37,787 nucleotides of DNA from a virus, in IMG/VR virus record IMGVR_UViG_3300047472_000436, positions 1 through 37,787 of that record. One strand, given 5' to 3'. The translations under genes and the position numbers were made by a program. Positions within the stretch are counted from its first letter, which is position 1. Every line of letters begins with the position of its first letter. The notes beneath the pieces were generated by a model that ran no database searches, had not been told where the DNA came from, and saw nothing but the letters and a program-made list of their open reading frames with translations. Shown piece after piece: positions 14,695 through 22,468 of the stretch.

Positions 14695-16248
14695 ATGGCG
14701 CAAATCGTCGATATCAACGGCAACCCTCTTTCAAGCGATACCCTGGCTGAGCCGCAGACGGCCAGCCTGGGCTACCTGCAGCGCGAGTTTGAAACCCATC
14801 CCTCGCGCGGCCTGACACCGTATAAGCTGTCCCGCATCCTGATCGACGCCGAACTGGGCAACCTGCAGGCTCAGGCCGACCTGTTCGCCGACATGGAAGA
14901 GAAGGACGCGCATATCTTTTCCGAAATGGCAAAGCGCAAGCAGGCGATCCTGACCGTGGACTATAAGATCGTGGCACCGGCCAATCCGACGCCGCAGGAA
15001 CAGGCCGATACCGATTGGCTCAACGAGATCGTGCGCAGCATCGACGCCATGGACGATATGCTGCTCAGTCTGATGGACGCAGTCGGCTATGGCTACAGCA
15101 ACGTTGAAATCGGCTGGGAACTGGTCGAGGGCCAGCAGATTCCCGGCACTCTTAAGCACGTCCCGGCCTCCTGGTTCCGCTTGGCGAACGACAACCAGGA
15201 CGAGCTGCGCTTACGGGACGCGAGCGCGGCGGGCGCACCATTGCAGCCGTTTGGCTGGATTCCGCACGTCCATAAAGCCAAGTCGGGGCACATCGCCCGC
15301 TGCGGCCTGCACCGTGTGCTGGCCTGGCCGTACCTGTTCAAAAACTACGCCATCCGTGACCTGGCCGAGCTGCTGGAAATCTACGGCCTGCCGATTCGCA
15401 TCGGTAAGTATCCAGCCGGCGCCGGCGCCAAGGAAAAAGCCACGCTGCTGCATGCCGTCACCGAATTGGGCCATTCGGCGGCCGGCATCATCCCCGAGGG
15501 CATGGCGATTGACTTCGTCAACGCGACCGCCAGCGGCAGCGCGCCGCACCTGTCTATGAACGACTGGTCAGAAAAGTCGGTGTCAAAAGCCGTGCTAGGC
15601 GGAACGCTCACAAGCCAGGCCGATGGTAAATCGTCCACCAACGCGCTGGGCAAGGTACACAACGGCGTGCGCCACGATCTGCTGGCCTCCGACGTGCGCC
15701 AGATCGCCGCGACGATCAAGCGTTACCTGTTCTATCCGCTGCTGGTGTTGAACCGCCGCAACATCAACCCGCGCCGCCTGCCGTCGATGGTTTTCGACGT
15801 GGCCGAGCCGGAAGACTTCCAGGCATTCTCAACCGCGCTGCCCAATTTGGTCGACATCGGCACACCGGTGCCCGTGTCCTGGGTGCTGACCAAACTGAAC
15901 ATTCCAGCAGCGGTGGGCAACGAGCCGGTATTGAGACGGGTGTCAAAGGCACCGGGCGGCGCCGACGCGGCCAGCGGCCTGGTCGCCAAGCTGATGGCCG
16001 ACCTGGCCGGCACGCCGCCGGCCGACCGGCTGGCGAATAGCCTGGAAGACCAGAGCGCCCAGGCATGGCAGGCAGTGCTGTCGCACGTCACGTCCCTAGT
16101 GGAGAATGCAGCCAGCTTGCCCGAGCTGCAGTCGGCGCTGCTGGCGGCCTACAGTGGCCTGCCGCTGGCCGACTTGCAGGAAGTGATGGCGCAGGGGCTG
16201 GTTGCCGCCCAGGCCGCCGGCATGGTCGATGTCAAGGCGGGTAAGTAG
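14695..16248 (+). CDS. Portal protein, DUF935 family (Mu gp29-like)
   Basis: The 517-residue product matches DUF935. The N-terminal half has HPSRGLTPYKLSRIL and the usual stretch DLFADMEEKDAHIFSEMAKR, then DAVGYGYSNVEIGWEL and, further on, FKNYAIRDLAELLEIYGLP and RIGKY. Near residue 300 it has SKAVLGGTLTSQADG, a loop typical of the family. Twelve copies should form the ring at the head vertex through which DNA passes and to which the tail joins. The C-terminal 100 residues are helical and alanine-rich. It lies between terminase and MuF as in Mu. Confidence 0.94.
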   Translation: MAQIVDINGNPLSSDTLAEPQTASLGYLQREFETHPSRGLTPYKLSRILIDAELGNLQAQADLFADMEEKDAHIFSEMAKRKQAILTVDYKIVAPANPTPQEQADTDWLNEIVRSIDAMDDMLLSLMDAVGYGYSNVEIGWELVEGQQIPGTLKHVPASWFRLANDNQDELRLRDASAAGAPLQPFGWIPHVHKAKSGHIARCGLHRVLAWPYLFKNYAIRDLAELLEIYGLPIRIGKYPAGAGAKEKATLLHAVTELGHSAAGIIPEGMAIDFVNATASGSAPHLSMNDWSEKSVSKAVLGGTLTSQADGKSSTNALGKVHNGVRHDLLASDVRQIAATIKRYLFYPLLVLNRRNINPRRLPSMVFDVAEPEDFQAFSTALPNLVDIGTPVPVSWVLTKLNIPAAVGNEPVLRRVSKAPGGADAASGLVAKLMADLAGTPPADRLANSLEDQSAQAWQAVLSHVTSLVENAASLPELQSALLAAYSGLPLADLQEVMAQGLVAAQAAGMVDVKAGK

Positions 16249-16249
16249 C

Positions 16250-17446
16250 ATGCCGTCCATCGCGCGCCTGACCAGCACCAGACCGGCCTTCAATGCACCC
16301 TTCGCCGAGCAGGTATCGTTTTTCAAAAAGAAACTGAACCTGCCCACCGAGCGCTGGGATAACATCGTTCACGGCGCGCACGACAAGGCGTTTGTCGTCG
16401 CCGGCGCCCAGGCGGCAGACTTGCTCTATGACCTCAATGCTGCCGTGGGCAAGGCCATCGAGCAAGGTACAGGCTTGCAGGCATTCCGCAAGGATTTCAA
16501 GACGCTGGTCGCTAAACACGGCTGGACGGGCTTTACTGGATCGGACAGCAAGGCTGGCCTGGCATGGCGTACCAAAGTTATCTACCAGACCAACATGGCG
16601 ACCAGCTACGCCGCCGGCCGCTTCCAACAGCTGAGCGACCCGGAACTGCTCAAGGCGCTGCCATACTGGACGTACAAGCACAGCGACAGCTCTGTTACGC
16701 CCCGGCCTCTGCATGTCAGCTGGGACGGCCTGACGCTTCCGCCGGATCACTATTTTTGGAAGACGCACTTTCCGCCGAACGGCTGGGGCTGCAACTGCCG
16801 CGCGATTGCCGCCAGCAAGGCGGCATTCATGCAGGCGGTGGCGAAGGGGCGCGGCCCGGCCGATGCGCCAGCTGCGGGCGACATCAACGGCATCGACCCT
16901 GGCTTTGCGTATGCGCCTGGCGCGGCGGCCGATACGTCCTATCGCCAGCTGGTGCAGGACAAGCTGATCAAATATCCCCCGGCAATCACCAAGGCGCTCA
17001 CGCGCGACGTGAATCGCTACCTGAACGCCAGCGAGCCGGCGCCGGACTTCGTGCACCGCGTTCTGGCTGACAAGTCCGTGAAGGAGTCGCTATGGCTGGG
17101 CTTCGTGGAAAACCCCGAGGCCATCAATGATCTGGTCGACCAGGACGTGACCGGCTACACGGTGACGCTGCCGGCCGACGTGCCGCGCCACGTCGAGCGC
17201 AACCATGGGAACGACGGCGGCGACCAGCGGCCACCCGTCCCGGACGATTACAGCTCCCTGATCGACGTGCTCAACAGTCCTGACCGGATCGTGCGGGGGC
17301 ATGATGGCGACTCGCTGGAGAAGTTGCAGCGGGTGATAGCAACCAAGGAAATAGAGGGGGAGACGCACCGAGCGGTGTTTGAGGTCAGACCAGGCAAGAA
17401 CACCAGAACACTGTCCCTGGTCACGCTGGTCGTAAAAAGTGTGTAG
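16250..17446 (+). CDS. F: MuF head morphogenesis protein fused to a PBECR2-like nuclease/toxin domain
   Basis: The 398-residue product has the MuF domain in residues about 20-200, with AWRTKVIYQTNMATSYAAGR and the signature HFPPNGWGCNCR (173-184). It is a minor head protein linked with the portal. Residues from about 300 to the end form a second domain: GYTVTLPADVPRHVERNHG, then QRPPVPDDYSSLIDVLNSPD, and a strand-rich end HRAVFEVRP...TLSLVTLVVKS. This follows the pattern of PBECR2 (barnase/EndoU/colicin-like) domains known as C-terminal cargo of MuF proteins, with a likely catalytic His in RHVERNHG. Such domains may be injected with phage DNA and act on host RNA or competing phages. The fold is recognised by eye; activity is inferred. 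The gene lies one base after the portal stop. Confidence 0.87.
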   Translation: MPSIARLTSTRPAFNAPFAEQVSFFKKKLNLPTERWDNIVHGAHDKAFVVAGAQAADLLYDLNAAVGKAIEQGTGLQAFRKDFKTLVAKHGWTGFTGSDSKAGLAWRTKVIYQTNMATSYAAGRFQQLSDPELLKALPYWTYKHSDSSVTPRPLHVSWDGLTLPPDHYFWKTHFPPNGWGCNCRAIAASKAAFMQAVAKGRGPADAPAAGDINGIDPGFAYAPGAAADTSYRQLVQDKLIKYPPAITKALTRDVNRYLNASEPAPDFVHRVLADKSVKESLWLGFVENPEAINDLVDQDVTGYTVTLPADVPRHVERNHGNDGGDQRPPVPDDYSSLIDVLNSPDRIVRGHDGDSLEKLQRVIATKEIEGETHRAVFEVRPGKNTRTLSLVTLVVKSV

Positions 17447-17519
17447 CTGCAGTAGCTCGTGCTGCACCGAAGTGCCCCTTGGCATAAACGTCCGAAACGA
17501 ATCCGCATCTGCTACACAC
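17439..17519 (+). repeat. Inverted repeat in the gap after the MuF gene
   Basis: GTGTGTAGC (17439-17447, including the MuF stop codon) pairs with GCTACACAC (17511-17519). Within it, TGCAG (17448-17452) and CTGCA (17462-17466) form another hairpin. The following bases to 17566 are relatively rich in A and T and no gene fits. In an operon where most genes overlap, this 120-base joint is unusual and may mark where the variable MuF C-terminus was exchanged. Confidence 0.5.
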
Positions 17520-17566
17520 CCAAATTATAGTATCACAACCAGGGAGAGCGCTACGCGCCTAAGCCA

Positions 17567-18103
17567 TTGATCCAAATTACCATCAACGACGGCCCGATCC
17601 AGGCGCTCCTGGCCGGCTTTGAACAGGGGGCGCATAACACCGAGCCGGCGATGCGCGCCATCGGTGAATACCTGATCGAGGTCGCCAAGCACAGCTTTGA
17701 GGTATCGGCCTCACCGAGCGGCGATCCCTGGCCGGCCAACAGCGATGTGACCATTGCGCGCTACCTGGAGCAGACGACGGGCAACTATAAGAAGGACGGC
17801 AAGTTGTCGAGCAAGGGGGCGACCAGGGTCGCCAACAAGAAGCCGCTCATCGGCGCCAGCCGCGACCTATCACGCCAGTTCAGCTATGCGGCTACGGCTG
17901 ACTCTGTCACAATCCAGAACTCCATGGTCTACGCCGCCATGCAGCAGTTCGGCGGCACCAAGGCGCAGTTCCCCCACCTTTGGGGTGATATTCCGGCGCG
18001 GCCTTTCTTCCCGCTGGATGCGGCCGGCAACCTGACCGATGTTGCCGTGCAATTTGCCACTTCGGCAGTACGGGACTATCTCGACCAGTTATTAGGCATG
18101 TAA
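17567..18103 (+). CDS. G: Virion morphogenesis protein gpG, TTG start
   Basis: The 178-residue product matches the phage virion morphogenesis family (Mu gpG): MRAIGEYLIEVAKHSFEVSA near the start, DPWPANSDVT, a middle KPLIGASRDLSRQFSY, MVYAAMQQFGG and the C-terminal IPARPFFPL. It is thought to act in head completion and joining to the tail. No ATG or GTG gives a full-length protein, and TTG at 17567 fits the start of the family alignment. The only AGGGAGAG (17541-17548) is about 18 bases away, so translation may be weak or depend on RNA folding. Confidence 0.85.
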   Translation: MIQITINDGPIQALLAGFEQGAHNTEPAMRAIGEYLIEVAKHSFEVSASPSGDPWPANSDVTIARYLEQTTGNYKKDGKLSSKGATRVANKKPLIGASRDLSRQFSYAATADSVTIQNSMVYAAMQQFGGTKAQFPHLWGDIPARPFFPLDAAGNLTDVAVQFATSAVRDYLDQLLGM

Positions 18104-18207
18104 TCTGCGGCGCCAATAGCCTAGGATCGGCGTCTGCGCACGAAGACATCGCGAGCGCAGGATTGGTCACGCCAGGAAGCGACAATCGACGCGATGCGAG
18201 ACCTGTT

Positions 18208-19197
18208 CTAATCATACAAAAATTTAAACCATGGAGGCCGACGGAAAATGATGGCGGCGCCGTCCTCAGGCGTGAAGGTGCGTTGCACTTTCGACGATAG
18301 ATAGACAAGTAGCGGAAGAACTCGACGGTACATCAAAAGAACGTTCTTATAACCACCGGGAAACTTCGCACCATATCGATAATCAATCGCACGAGATGGA
18401 TTGGGAAGGAACCCAAGGTCTAAGGGCTCGTTAACTTCGATGCCAACCGCTTTAGCTTGGTTCACAAGGTGTATAAGACTATGCTCAAAATCAGGCTGTA
18501 CTCCTCTTTGAGCGATCAGCGCCTTTAGCATACTTTCTACGGCAAAGTAGATATCCCAAACCGCAGACGAGCAGCGAATTACATCTTGGGTGGATATTTT
18601 TTCAGCTGCCTCACAAATTGAAATTAAAGTAATCGCACAGAAACCTCTGTGTTCATCTGGCGCTGGATCGCCTAGCATTAGGTTTATGTTAATCTTGCGC
18701 AACGTCTCTGTGACTGATTTTAGGTCACAGTCAAGACGAATCGATTGCTTTTGCGATAAGCGTTCTAACGAAGGTGGGGCAACAAGCCATTTTCGAGGCA
18801 TCTCGCTATCGCCAAGTGCCGTATCAAGGGACATTATGAAATGACCGGCGTCCTGATCCCAGACTCCATAACTCGCTGGCACGTTTAAGATGAATGCTAG
18901 TCCATGGATATCGATTAAGCCTTTGAGTGTGACACTCTTCGCGCTCAGTGCCGCTCCGTACTTTTTCTCATACCAGCCCATCACAATCGCGAACAGCACC
19001 GCGAACCAATCCTGAAAATAGGGCTTGTCCGCTGAGCCGTTCTCGACAATAACGAAGTCATCCACAAGAGTTTTTGTTGCCTCCATAGGACGAGATGACA
19101 ACTTCGTCCCCATTGAATTTAGAAACTGGTCGATCTCTGGAAGAAGCTCGCGAATTCGATTGGCGAGTCCTAGATTTGACACCTCAATTTTTCTCAT
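18208..19197 (-). CDS. Leftward cargo (moron) protein, possible HEPN-like C-terminal region
   Basis: The 329-residue protein is coded against the late operon between gpG and the protease, with lower GC and different codon use than its neighbours, a sign of separate acquisition. Residues 1-195 match nothing I know; they include FQDWFAVLFAIVMGWYEKKY, a hydrophobic helix, and ASYGVWDQDAG. Residues about 200-305 recall HEPN helical domains, with SSAVWDIYFAVESMLKALIA followed by FEHSLIHLVNQAK and IDYRYGAKFPGGYKNVLLMY. The usual RxxxxxH motif of HEPN RNases is not evident. The ATG at 19197 is preceded by AAAGG; a TTG one codon earlier is also possible. It should be expressed in the lysogen from its own promoter and may act in phage exclusion, but the function is unproven. 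Confidence 0.75.
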   Translation of the reverse strand: MRKIEVSNLGLANRIRELLPEIDQFLNSMGTKLSSRPMEATKTLVDDFVIVENGSADKPYFQDWFAVLFAIVMGWYEKKYGAALSAKSVTLKGLIDIHGLAFILNVPASYGVWDQDAGHFIMSLDTALGDSEMPRKWLVAPPSLERLSQKQSIRLDCDLKSVTETLRKININLMLGDPAPDEHRGFCAITLISICEAAEKISTQDVIRCSSAVWDIYFAVESMLKALIAQRGVQPDFEHSLIHLVNQAKAVGIEVNEPLDLGFLPNPSRAIDYRYGAKFPGGYKNVLLMYRRVLPLLVYLSSKVQRTFTPEDGAAIIFRRPPWFKFLYD

Positions 19198-19200
19198 CAA

Positions 19201-19700
19201 CAGCGACCTTTCAATAAAAATTCGCTCTTTTCGACGCTAGTCGAGTGAGTGGCAAAGCCGACGCTTTCGTTGACGAAGTCCGCTTCTGGACGAAATCGGA
19301 GAATAGTTGAGAAGGATAGCATTTCGCTGATCCCTAAAAGAGTGAAAATTTCACAACCTTGTGTGCGCCGCTGTAGTCTAATGTCTGCGACGTTGATTGC
19401 GCTTGTCTGTCAGTGCTCAAAGGAGCAGTGAGGTGGAATTAGGAGAATTGATAGGATACAGTGATGCCGTTAGTCTGCTCAGAAACTGCCAAATCGTCTA
19501 GAGGCCCGCCACGCGGCTTTTAAATGCCAACCGGCAAGAATCCTCGTCCGAGGGAGCGACGGGCCGTTAGAGGTGCGTTAGAATGCTTCCAATAAGCAAC
19601 GGTGTTGATAGTTGCCCTGTCACCAGCAGCAAAACAACGGTTTAAACCCCCTGAACCCGTTCACCTGATACGCATTTCCGCCCGGCATCAACATGGCGGT
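19201..19700. other. 500-base gap without a convincing gene
   Basis: This stretch lies between the start of the leftward cargo gene and the protease gene. It must hold the promoter of the cargo gene, but I see no strong -35/-10 pair. A 60-codon frame at 19249-19431 with a GTG start has no protein-like pattern. The right part holds the branched inverted-repeat structure at 19497-19571. In other Mu-like phages gpG and the protease gene are adjacent, so most of this is insert. Confidence 0.6.
19497..19571. ncRNA. Branched inverted-repeat element, possible structured RNA
   Basis: TCTA (19497-19500) and GGCCCG (19503-19508) pair with CGGGCC (19560-19565) and TAGA (19568-19571), separated by a two-base internal loop. 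Inside the closed region are two short hairpins, TGCC-AACC-GGCA (19525-19536) and CCTC-GTCC-GAGG (19542-19553). This gives a multibranch fold of about 75 bases. It may be a small RNA, a processed leader of the head genes, or a remnant of transfer. It does not fit a tRNA. Expression and strand are unknown. Confidence 0.4.
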
Positions 19701-20777
19701 ATGCCTAAGTCACTTACCCATTCCACCGCCAGCACGGTCGCTTTACTCTCCATCGAGATAGCCGACCGCACAGGTAAAGATATCCAGCTGCTGCCGGCTG
19801 GGCAGTTCCAGTCCGTCGACGGTCGCCCCGGCAACATCAAGGGCGCGGCATGCTCCAGCTGGATCATGGACGCAGCCGACGCGCAGCGCCTGATTACTGC
19901 CGCTTCGGCGCGAAATAACAAATCAGTCATCGACTACGAGCATCAAACCCTGCTCAAAGAGCAGAACGGCCAGCCGGCGCCCGCTGCTGGCTGGTTCAAG
20001 AATCTGGAGTGGCGCGAGGGTGAAGGTCTATTCGCTATCAACGTCGAATGGACGCCGGCCGCAGCCAAGGCAATCGCCGAAGGCGAGTACCGCTACATCT
20101 CCCCCGTTATCCGCTTCGACCCCAAAACCGGCCACGTCACGGGCCTGTCGATGGCCGCGCTGACGAACTACGCCGGCATCGACGGCATGCAGCCTGTCAG
20201 CCTGGCCGCTTTATCCACCACCTTTTTTAACGATGATGAACCCGAGGAAAAGCCCATGAATGAATTACTGAAACAGCTGCTGACGGCACTGGGCTGCAAG
20301 CCCGATGTCACCGAGCAGGAAGCACAGGCATCGCTGAACGCCTACGTGGCGAAGGCAACGCAAGCAGAAGAGTCGGTCGCGGCGCTGACGGCGGCCGTGG
20401 CCGCTGGCGGCAAACCCGATCCGGCCAAGTTCGTGCCGGTGGAAACCGTGCAGATGATGCAGTCGCAGCTGGCGGCGCTGTCCGCCCAGGTGAACGGCGG
20501 CGAGGTGGACAAGGTCATCGAGGCCGCGCTGACGGCTGGCAAGCTCGTCCCCGCGATGGAAACCTGGGCGCGCGACCTGGGCACCAAAGACTTGCCGGCC
20601 CTGAAAAAGTACATCGAAACCGTTCCGGCCATTGCCGCCCTCGCGGGCAAGCAAACCAATGGCCTCAACCCTGGCGGTGCGCCGGGTGAACTGGACGCTG
20701 ACGGCATGAAGATCGCCGCGCTGTTCGGCAACACCCCCGATGCCGTGCAGAAAGCCATGAAGGAGTACGCACAATGA
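19701..20777 (+). CDS. I: Mu gpI-like capsid maturation protease with C-terminal scaffold
   Basis: The 358-residue protein matches Mu-like prophage I protein. The protease part (about 1-180) has STVALLSIEIADRTGKDIQL, LPAGQF, the family motif SVIDYEHQT, then PAAGWFKNLEWREGEGL and RYISPVIRFD. The second half is scaffold-like: helical, Ala/Glu/Gln-rich and ending in NTPDAVQKAMKEYAQ. In Mu the full protein is the protease and an internal start gives the scaffold Z. An ATG at 19701 fits the start of the family; an upstream extension to 19602 uses unusual sequence. There is no strong ribosome-binding site before 19701. It overlaps the next gene by four bases. Confidence 0.87.
   Translation: MPKSLTHSTASTVALLSIEIADRTGKDIQLLPAGQFQSVDGRPGNIKGAACSSWIMDAADAQRLITAASARNNKSVIDYEHQTLLKEQNGQPAPAAGWFKNLEWREGEGLFAINVEWTPAAAKAIAEGEYRYISPVIRFDPKTGHVTGLSMAALTNYAGIDGMQPVSLAALSTTFFNDDEPEEKPMNELLKQLLTALGCKPDVTEQEAQASLNAYVAKATQAEESVAALTAAVAAGGKPDPAKFVPVETVQMMQSQLAALSAQVNGGEVDKVIEAALTAGKLVPAMETWARDLGTKDLPALKKYIETVPAIAALAGKQTNGLNPGGAPGELDADGMKIAALFGNTPDAVQKAMKEYAQ
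20256..20777 (+). CDS. Z: Nested scaffold protein from an internal start (Mu Z-like)
   Basis: Within the protease frame, ATG at 20256 is preceded by GAGGAAA at 20244-20250, a better ribosome-binding site than that of the full-length protein. It would give a 173-residue protein starting MNELLKQLLTALGC, consisting only of the helical scaffold region (with ATQAEESVAALTAAVAAG). Mu makes its scaffold Z in the same way. Initiation here is inferred from the site and the known Mu arrangement. Confidence 0.7.
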   Translation: MNELLKQLLTALGCKPDVTEQEAQASLNAYVAKATQAEESVAALTAAVAAGGKPDPAKFVPVETVQMMQSQLAALSAQVNGGEVDKVIEAALTAGKLVPAMETWARDLGTKDLPALKKYIETVPAIAALAGKQTNGLNPGGAPGELDADGMKIAALFGNTPDAVQKAMKEYAQ

Positions 20778-21175
20778 GCCTGACCCAAGACCGAAACACC
20801 GCTATGCGCGGCCCCGGCATCATCGGCGTGCCAGTAGCCGCTGGCGCCCATATCTACGCCGGCGCCCTCGTCGTCGCCAACGCTGCCGGCTTTGCCGCGC
20901 CGGGTTCGACCGCTGTCGGCCTGGCCTACCTGGGCCGCGCTGACGTTGCCATTGACAACACCGCCGGCGCCGCTGGTGCGCAGACGGTCACCGTACGCCG
21001 TGGCGAGGCGTTCAAGTTCGCCAACTCGTCGGTCGATCCCGTCACCCAGGCATCCGTAGGCCGTCTCGCCTACATCGTCGACGATCAGACCGTTGCCGCT
21101 ACCAGCGCAACGAACACCCGTTCACCGGCCGGCGTCGTCCTGGGCATCGAGCCGGACGGCGTCTGGATTCAATAA
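20774..21175 (+). CDS. Head decoration/stabilisation protein, DUF2190-like
   Basis: The 133-residue product lies between scaffold and capsid genes and has the pattern of DUF2190-type capsid cement proteins: PVAAGAHIYAGALVVANAAG, then GLAYLGRADVAIDN, VTVRRGEAFKFANS and a C-terminal AGVVLGIEPDGVWIQ. It is rich in glycine, alanine and short strands. Such proteins bind the outside of the head after expansion and strengthen it. It overlaps the protease stop by four bases. Confidence 0.78.
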   Translation: MSLTQDRNTAMRGPGIIGVPVAAGAHIYAGALVVANAAGFAAPGSTAVGLAYLGRADVAIDNTAGAAGAQTVTVRRGEAFKFANSSVDPVTQASVGRLAYIVDDQTVAATSATNTRSPAGVVLGIEPDGVWIQ

Positions 21176-21244
21176 CCAGCAATACCCAGGCCAGGCGCAA
21201 AGCAGCGCGCCAGCAGTGACCGGACTTAAAACAAGGAGTAATAC

Positions 21245-22177
21245 ATGATTATTAATCGCGGCAACCTCGCTCAGATTTTCATCAATCTGAAGCTGACCTT
21301 TATGAACGCCTTCGATGGTGCGCCGTCGAAATGGCAGAAAATCGCCATGCTCGTCCCGTCGACGGGCGCGCAGAATGATTACAAATGGCTGTCGACCTTT
21401 CCGAAAATGCGCAAATGGATCGGCGAAAAAGCCATCAAATCGCTGGCCGCCTTCAGCTACACCGTCGTCAATGACGATTGGGAAGCGACCGTTGAGGTCG
21501 ACCGCAACGATATCCTGGATGACCAACTGGGAATCTATGCACCGCAGGCACAGATGGCCGGCCAGTCGGCCAAGCAGCTGCCCGATGACATCGTGTTCGG
21601 CTTGGTCGACGGCGCATTTACCAGTAAGTGCTACGACGGGCAGTATTTCTTCGATACCGATCACCCTGTCAAAAATGCTGACGGCACCGACGGCGTCGTT
21701 TCCAACATGTTCGATGTCCCGCTGACCATCGACACGCTGACCGGCGCCATGGCGAGCTTCGGCCTTGCCCGCACGGCCATGCAGCTGGTCAAGGACGATG
21801 AAGGCCGCCCGCTGGGCGTCATGCCCAATATTCTGCTGGTCGGCCCGGCGCTGGGCGATATCGCCAATGCACTGGCGACCACCGACCGCCTGCAGGACGG
21901 CAAGGTGAACATCTACAAGGGCACGGTAGAAGTCGTTGTCGATCCACGCATCAGCTCGCCGACGTTCTGGGCGCTGCTCGATACCACCAAGCCCGTTATG
22001 CCGTTCATCTACCAGCAGCGCATGGCACCGGAATTCGTTCAGCAGAACGATCCGCAGTCCGAAGAAGTGTTCAACCGCAAAAAGTACAAGTTCGGCGCCG
22101 AAGCGCGCGCAGCTGGCGGTTACGGCTTCTGGCAGCTGGCCTACGGCTCGACCGGCACCGGCGCGAAACCGGCCTAA
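21245..22177 (+). CDS. T: Major capsid protein gpT
   Basis: The 310-residue product matches the Mu-like major head subunit gpT: MIINRGNLAQIFINLKLTFM at the start, WLSTFPKMRKWIGEKAIKSL, then VEVDRNDILDDQLGIYAPQA and FFDTDHPVKNADG, a hallmark of the family. The C-terminal part has EARAAGGYGFWQLAYGS. It has the HK97-type fold in relatives and forms the head shell. A clear AAGGAG lies nine bases before the ATG, and the 69-base gap upstream gives it a separate start region. A hairpin follows the stop. Confidence 0.95.
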   Translation: MIINRGNLAQIFINLKLTFMNAFDGAPSKWQKIAMLVPSTGAQNDYKWLSTFPKMRKWIGEKAIKSLAAFSYTVVNDDWEATVEVDRNDILDDQLGIYAPQAQMAGQSAKQLPDDIVFGLVDGAFTSKCYDGQYFFDTDHPVKNADGTDGVVSNMFDVPLTIDTLTGAMASFGLARTAMQLVKDDEGRPLGVMPNILLVGPALGDIANALATTDRLQDGKVNIYKGTVEVVVDPRISSPTFWALLDTTKPVMPFIYQQRMAPEFVQQNDPQSEEVFNRKKYKFGAEARAAGGYGFWQLAYGSTGTGAKPA

Positions 22178-22182
22178 GCCGA

Positions 22183-22203
22183 CGCCCGCCCTGGCGGCGG
22201 GCG
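22183..22203 (+). other. Hairpin directly after the capsid gene
   Basis: CGCCCGCC (22183-22190) pairs perfectly with GGCGGGCG (22196-22203) over a five-base loop, six bases after the capsid stop. It has no following T-run, so it is more likely an RNA-stabilising or attenuating element than a full terminator. Confidence 0.55.
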
Positions 22204-22262
22204 CTTAACGATCACAACCAGGTTGTGCCCGCAGTACCACGAACCCCTGAAAGGAAATGCCC

Positions 22263-22442
22263 ATGCACGAATTGAAAGCAGGCCAGAAAGTCACCGCGTC
22301 CACCACCAGCGGCACCCGCCGCGATGGTGTCTATGTCGCCACCCACCCGAGCAAGAAAGGCGTCTGGATCGAGGTCAAGCCCGACGACGGCACGCCGAAC
22401 TACAAAACCCGCGCCTCCCTGGTGACGCCAGCGAAGCACTAA
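22263..22442 (+). CDS. Small hypothetical protein after the capsid
   Basis: The 59-residue product starts at ATG 22263 with AAGG at proper distance; the ATG six bases earlier is too close to it. It is strand-rich (KAGQKVTASTTSGTRRDGVY and GVWIEVKPDDGTPNYKTR), like a small SH3-like barrel. Its place between capsid and FluMu-type protein suggests a structural or assembly role. No named family. Confidence 0.6.
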   Translation: MHELKAGQKVTASTTSGTRRDGVYVATHPSKKGVWIEVKPDDGTPNYKTRASLVTPAKH

Positions 22443-22448
22443 TCCGTT

Positions 22449-22468
22449 ACCCCTGCCCCGCAAGGGGT
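22449..22468 (+). other. Short hairpin between two small head genes
   Basis: ACCCCT (22449-22454) pairs with AGGGGT (22463-22468) over an eight-base loop, seven bases after a stop codon. No T-run follows. The rest of the 103-base gap has no evident gene. Confidence 0.4.

Noticed and set aside
19249-19431. 60-codon plus-strand frame upstream of the protease
   Set aside because: GTG start without a good ribosome-binding site, composition unlike a folded protein (many Ser, Arg, Lys and Cys), and it faces the presumed promoter of the cargo gene.
19497-19571. The branched structure as a tRNA
   Set aside because: No T-loop GTTC motif, no CCA-ready acceptor of seven pairs and no anticodon arm of five pairs.
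19602-19700. Extended N-terminus of the protease from 19602
   Set aside because: The added 33 residues (many Pro, His and Arg) do not fit the protease family, whose members start close to STVALLSIEI.
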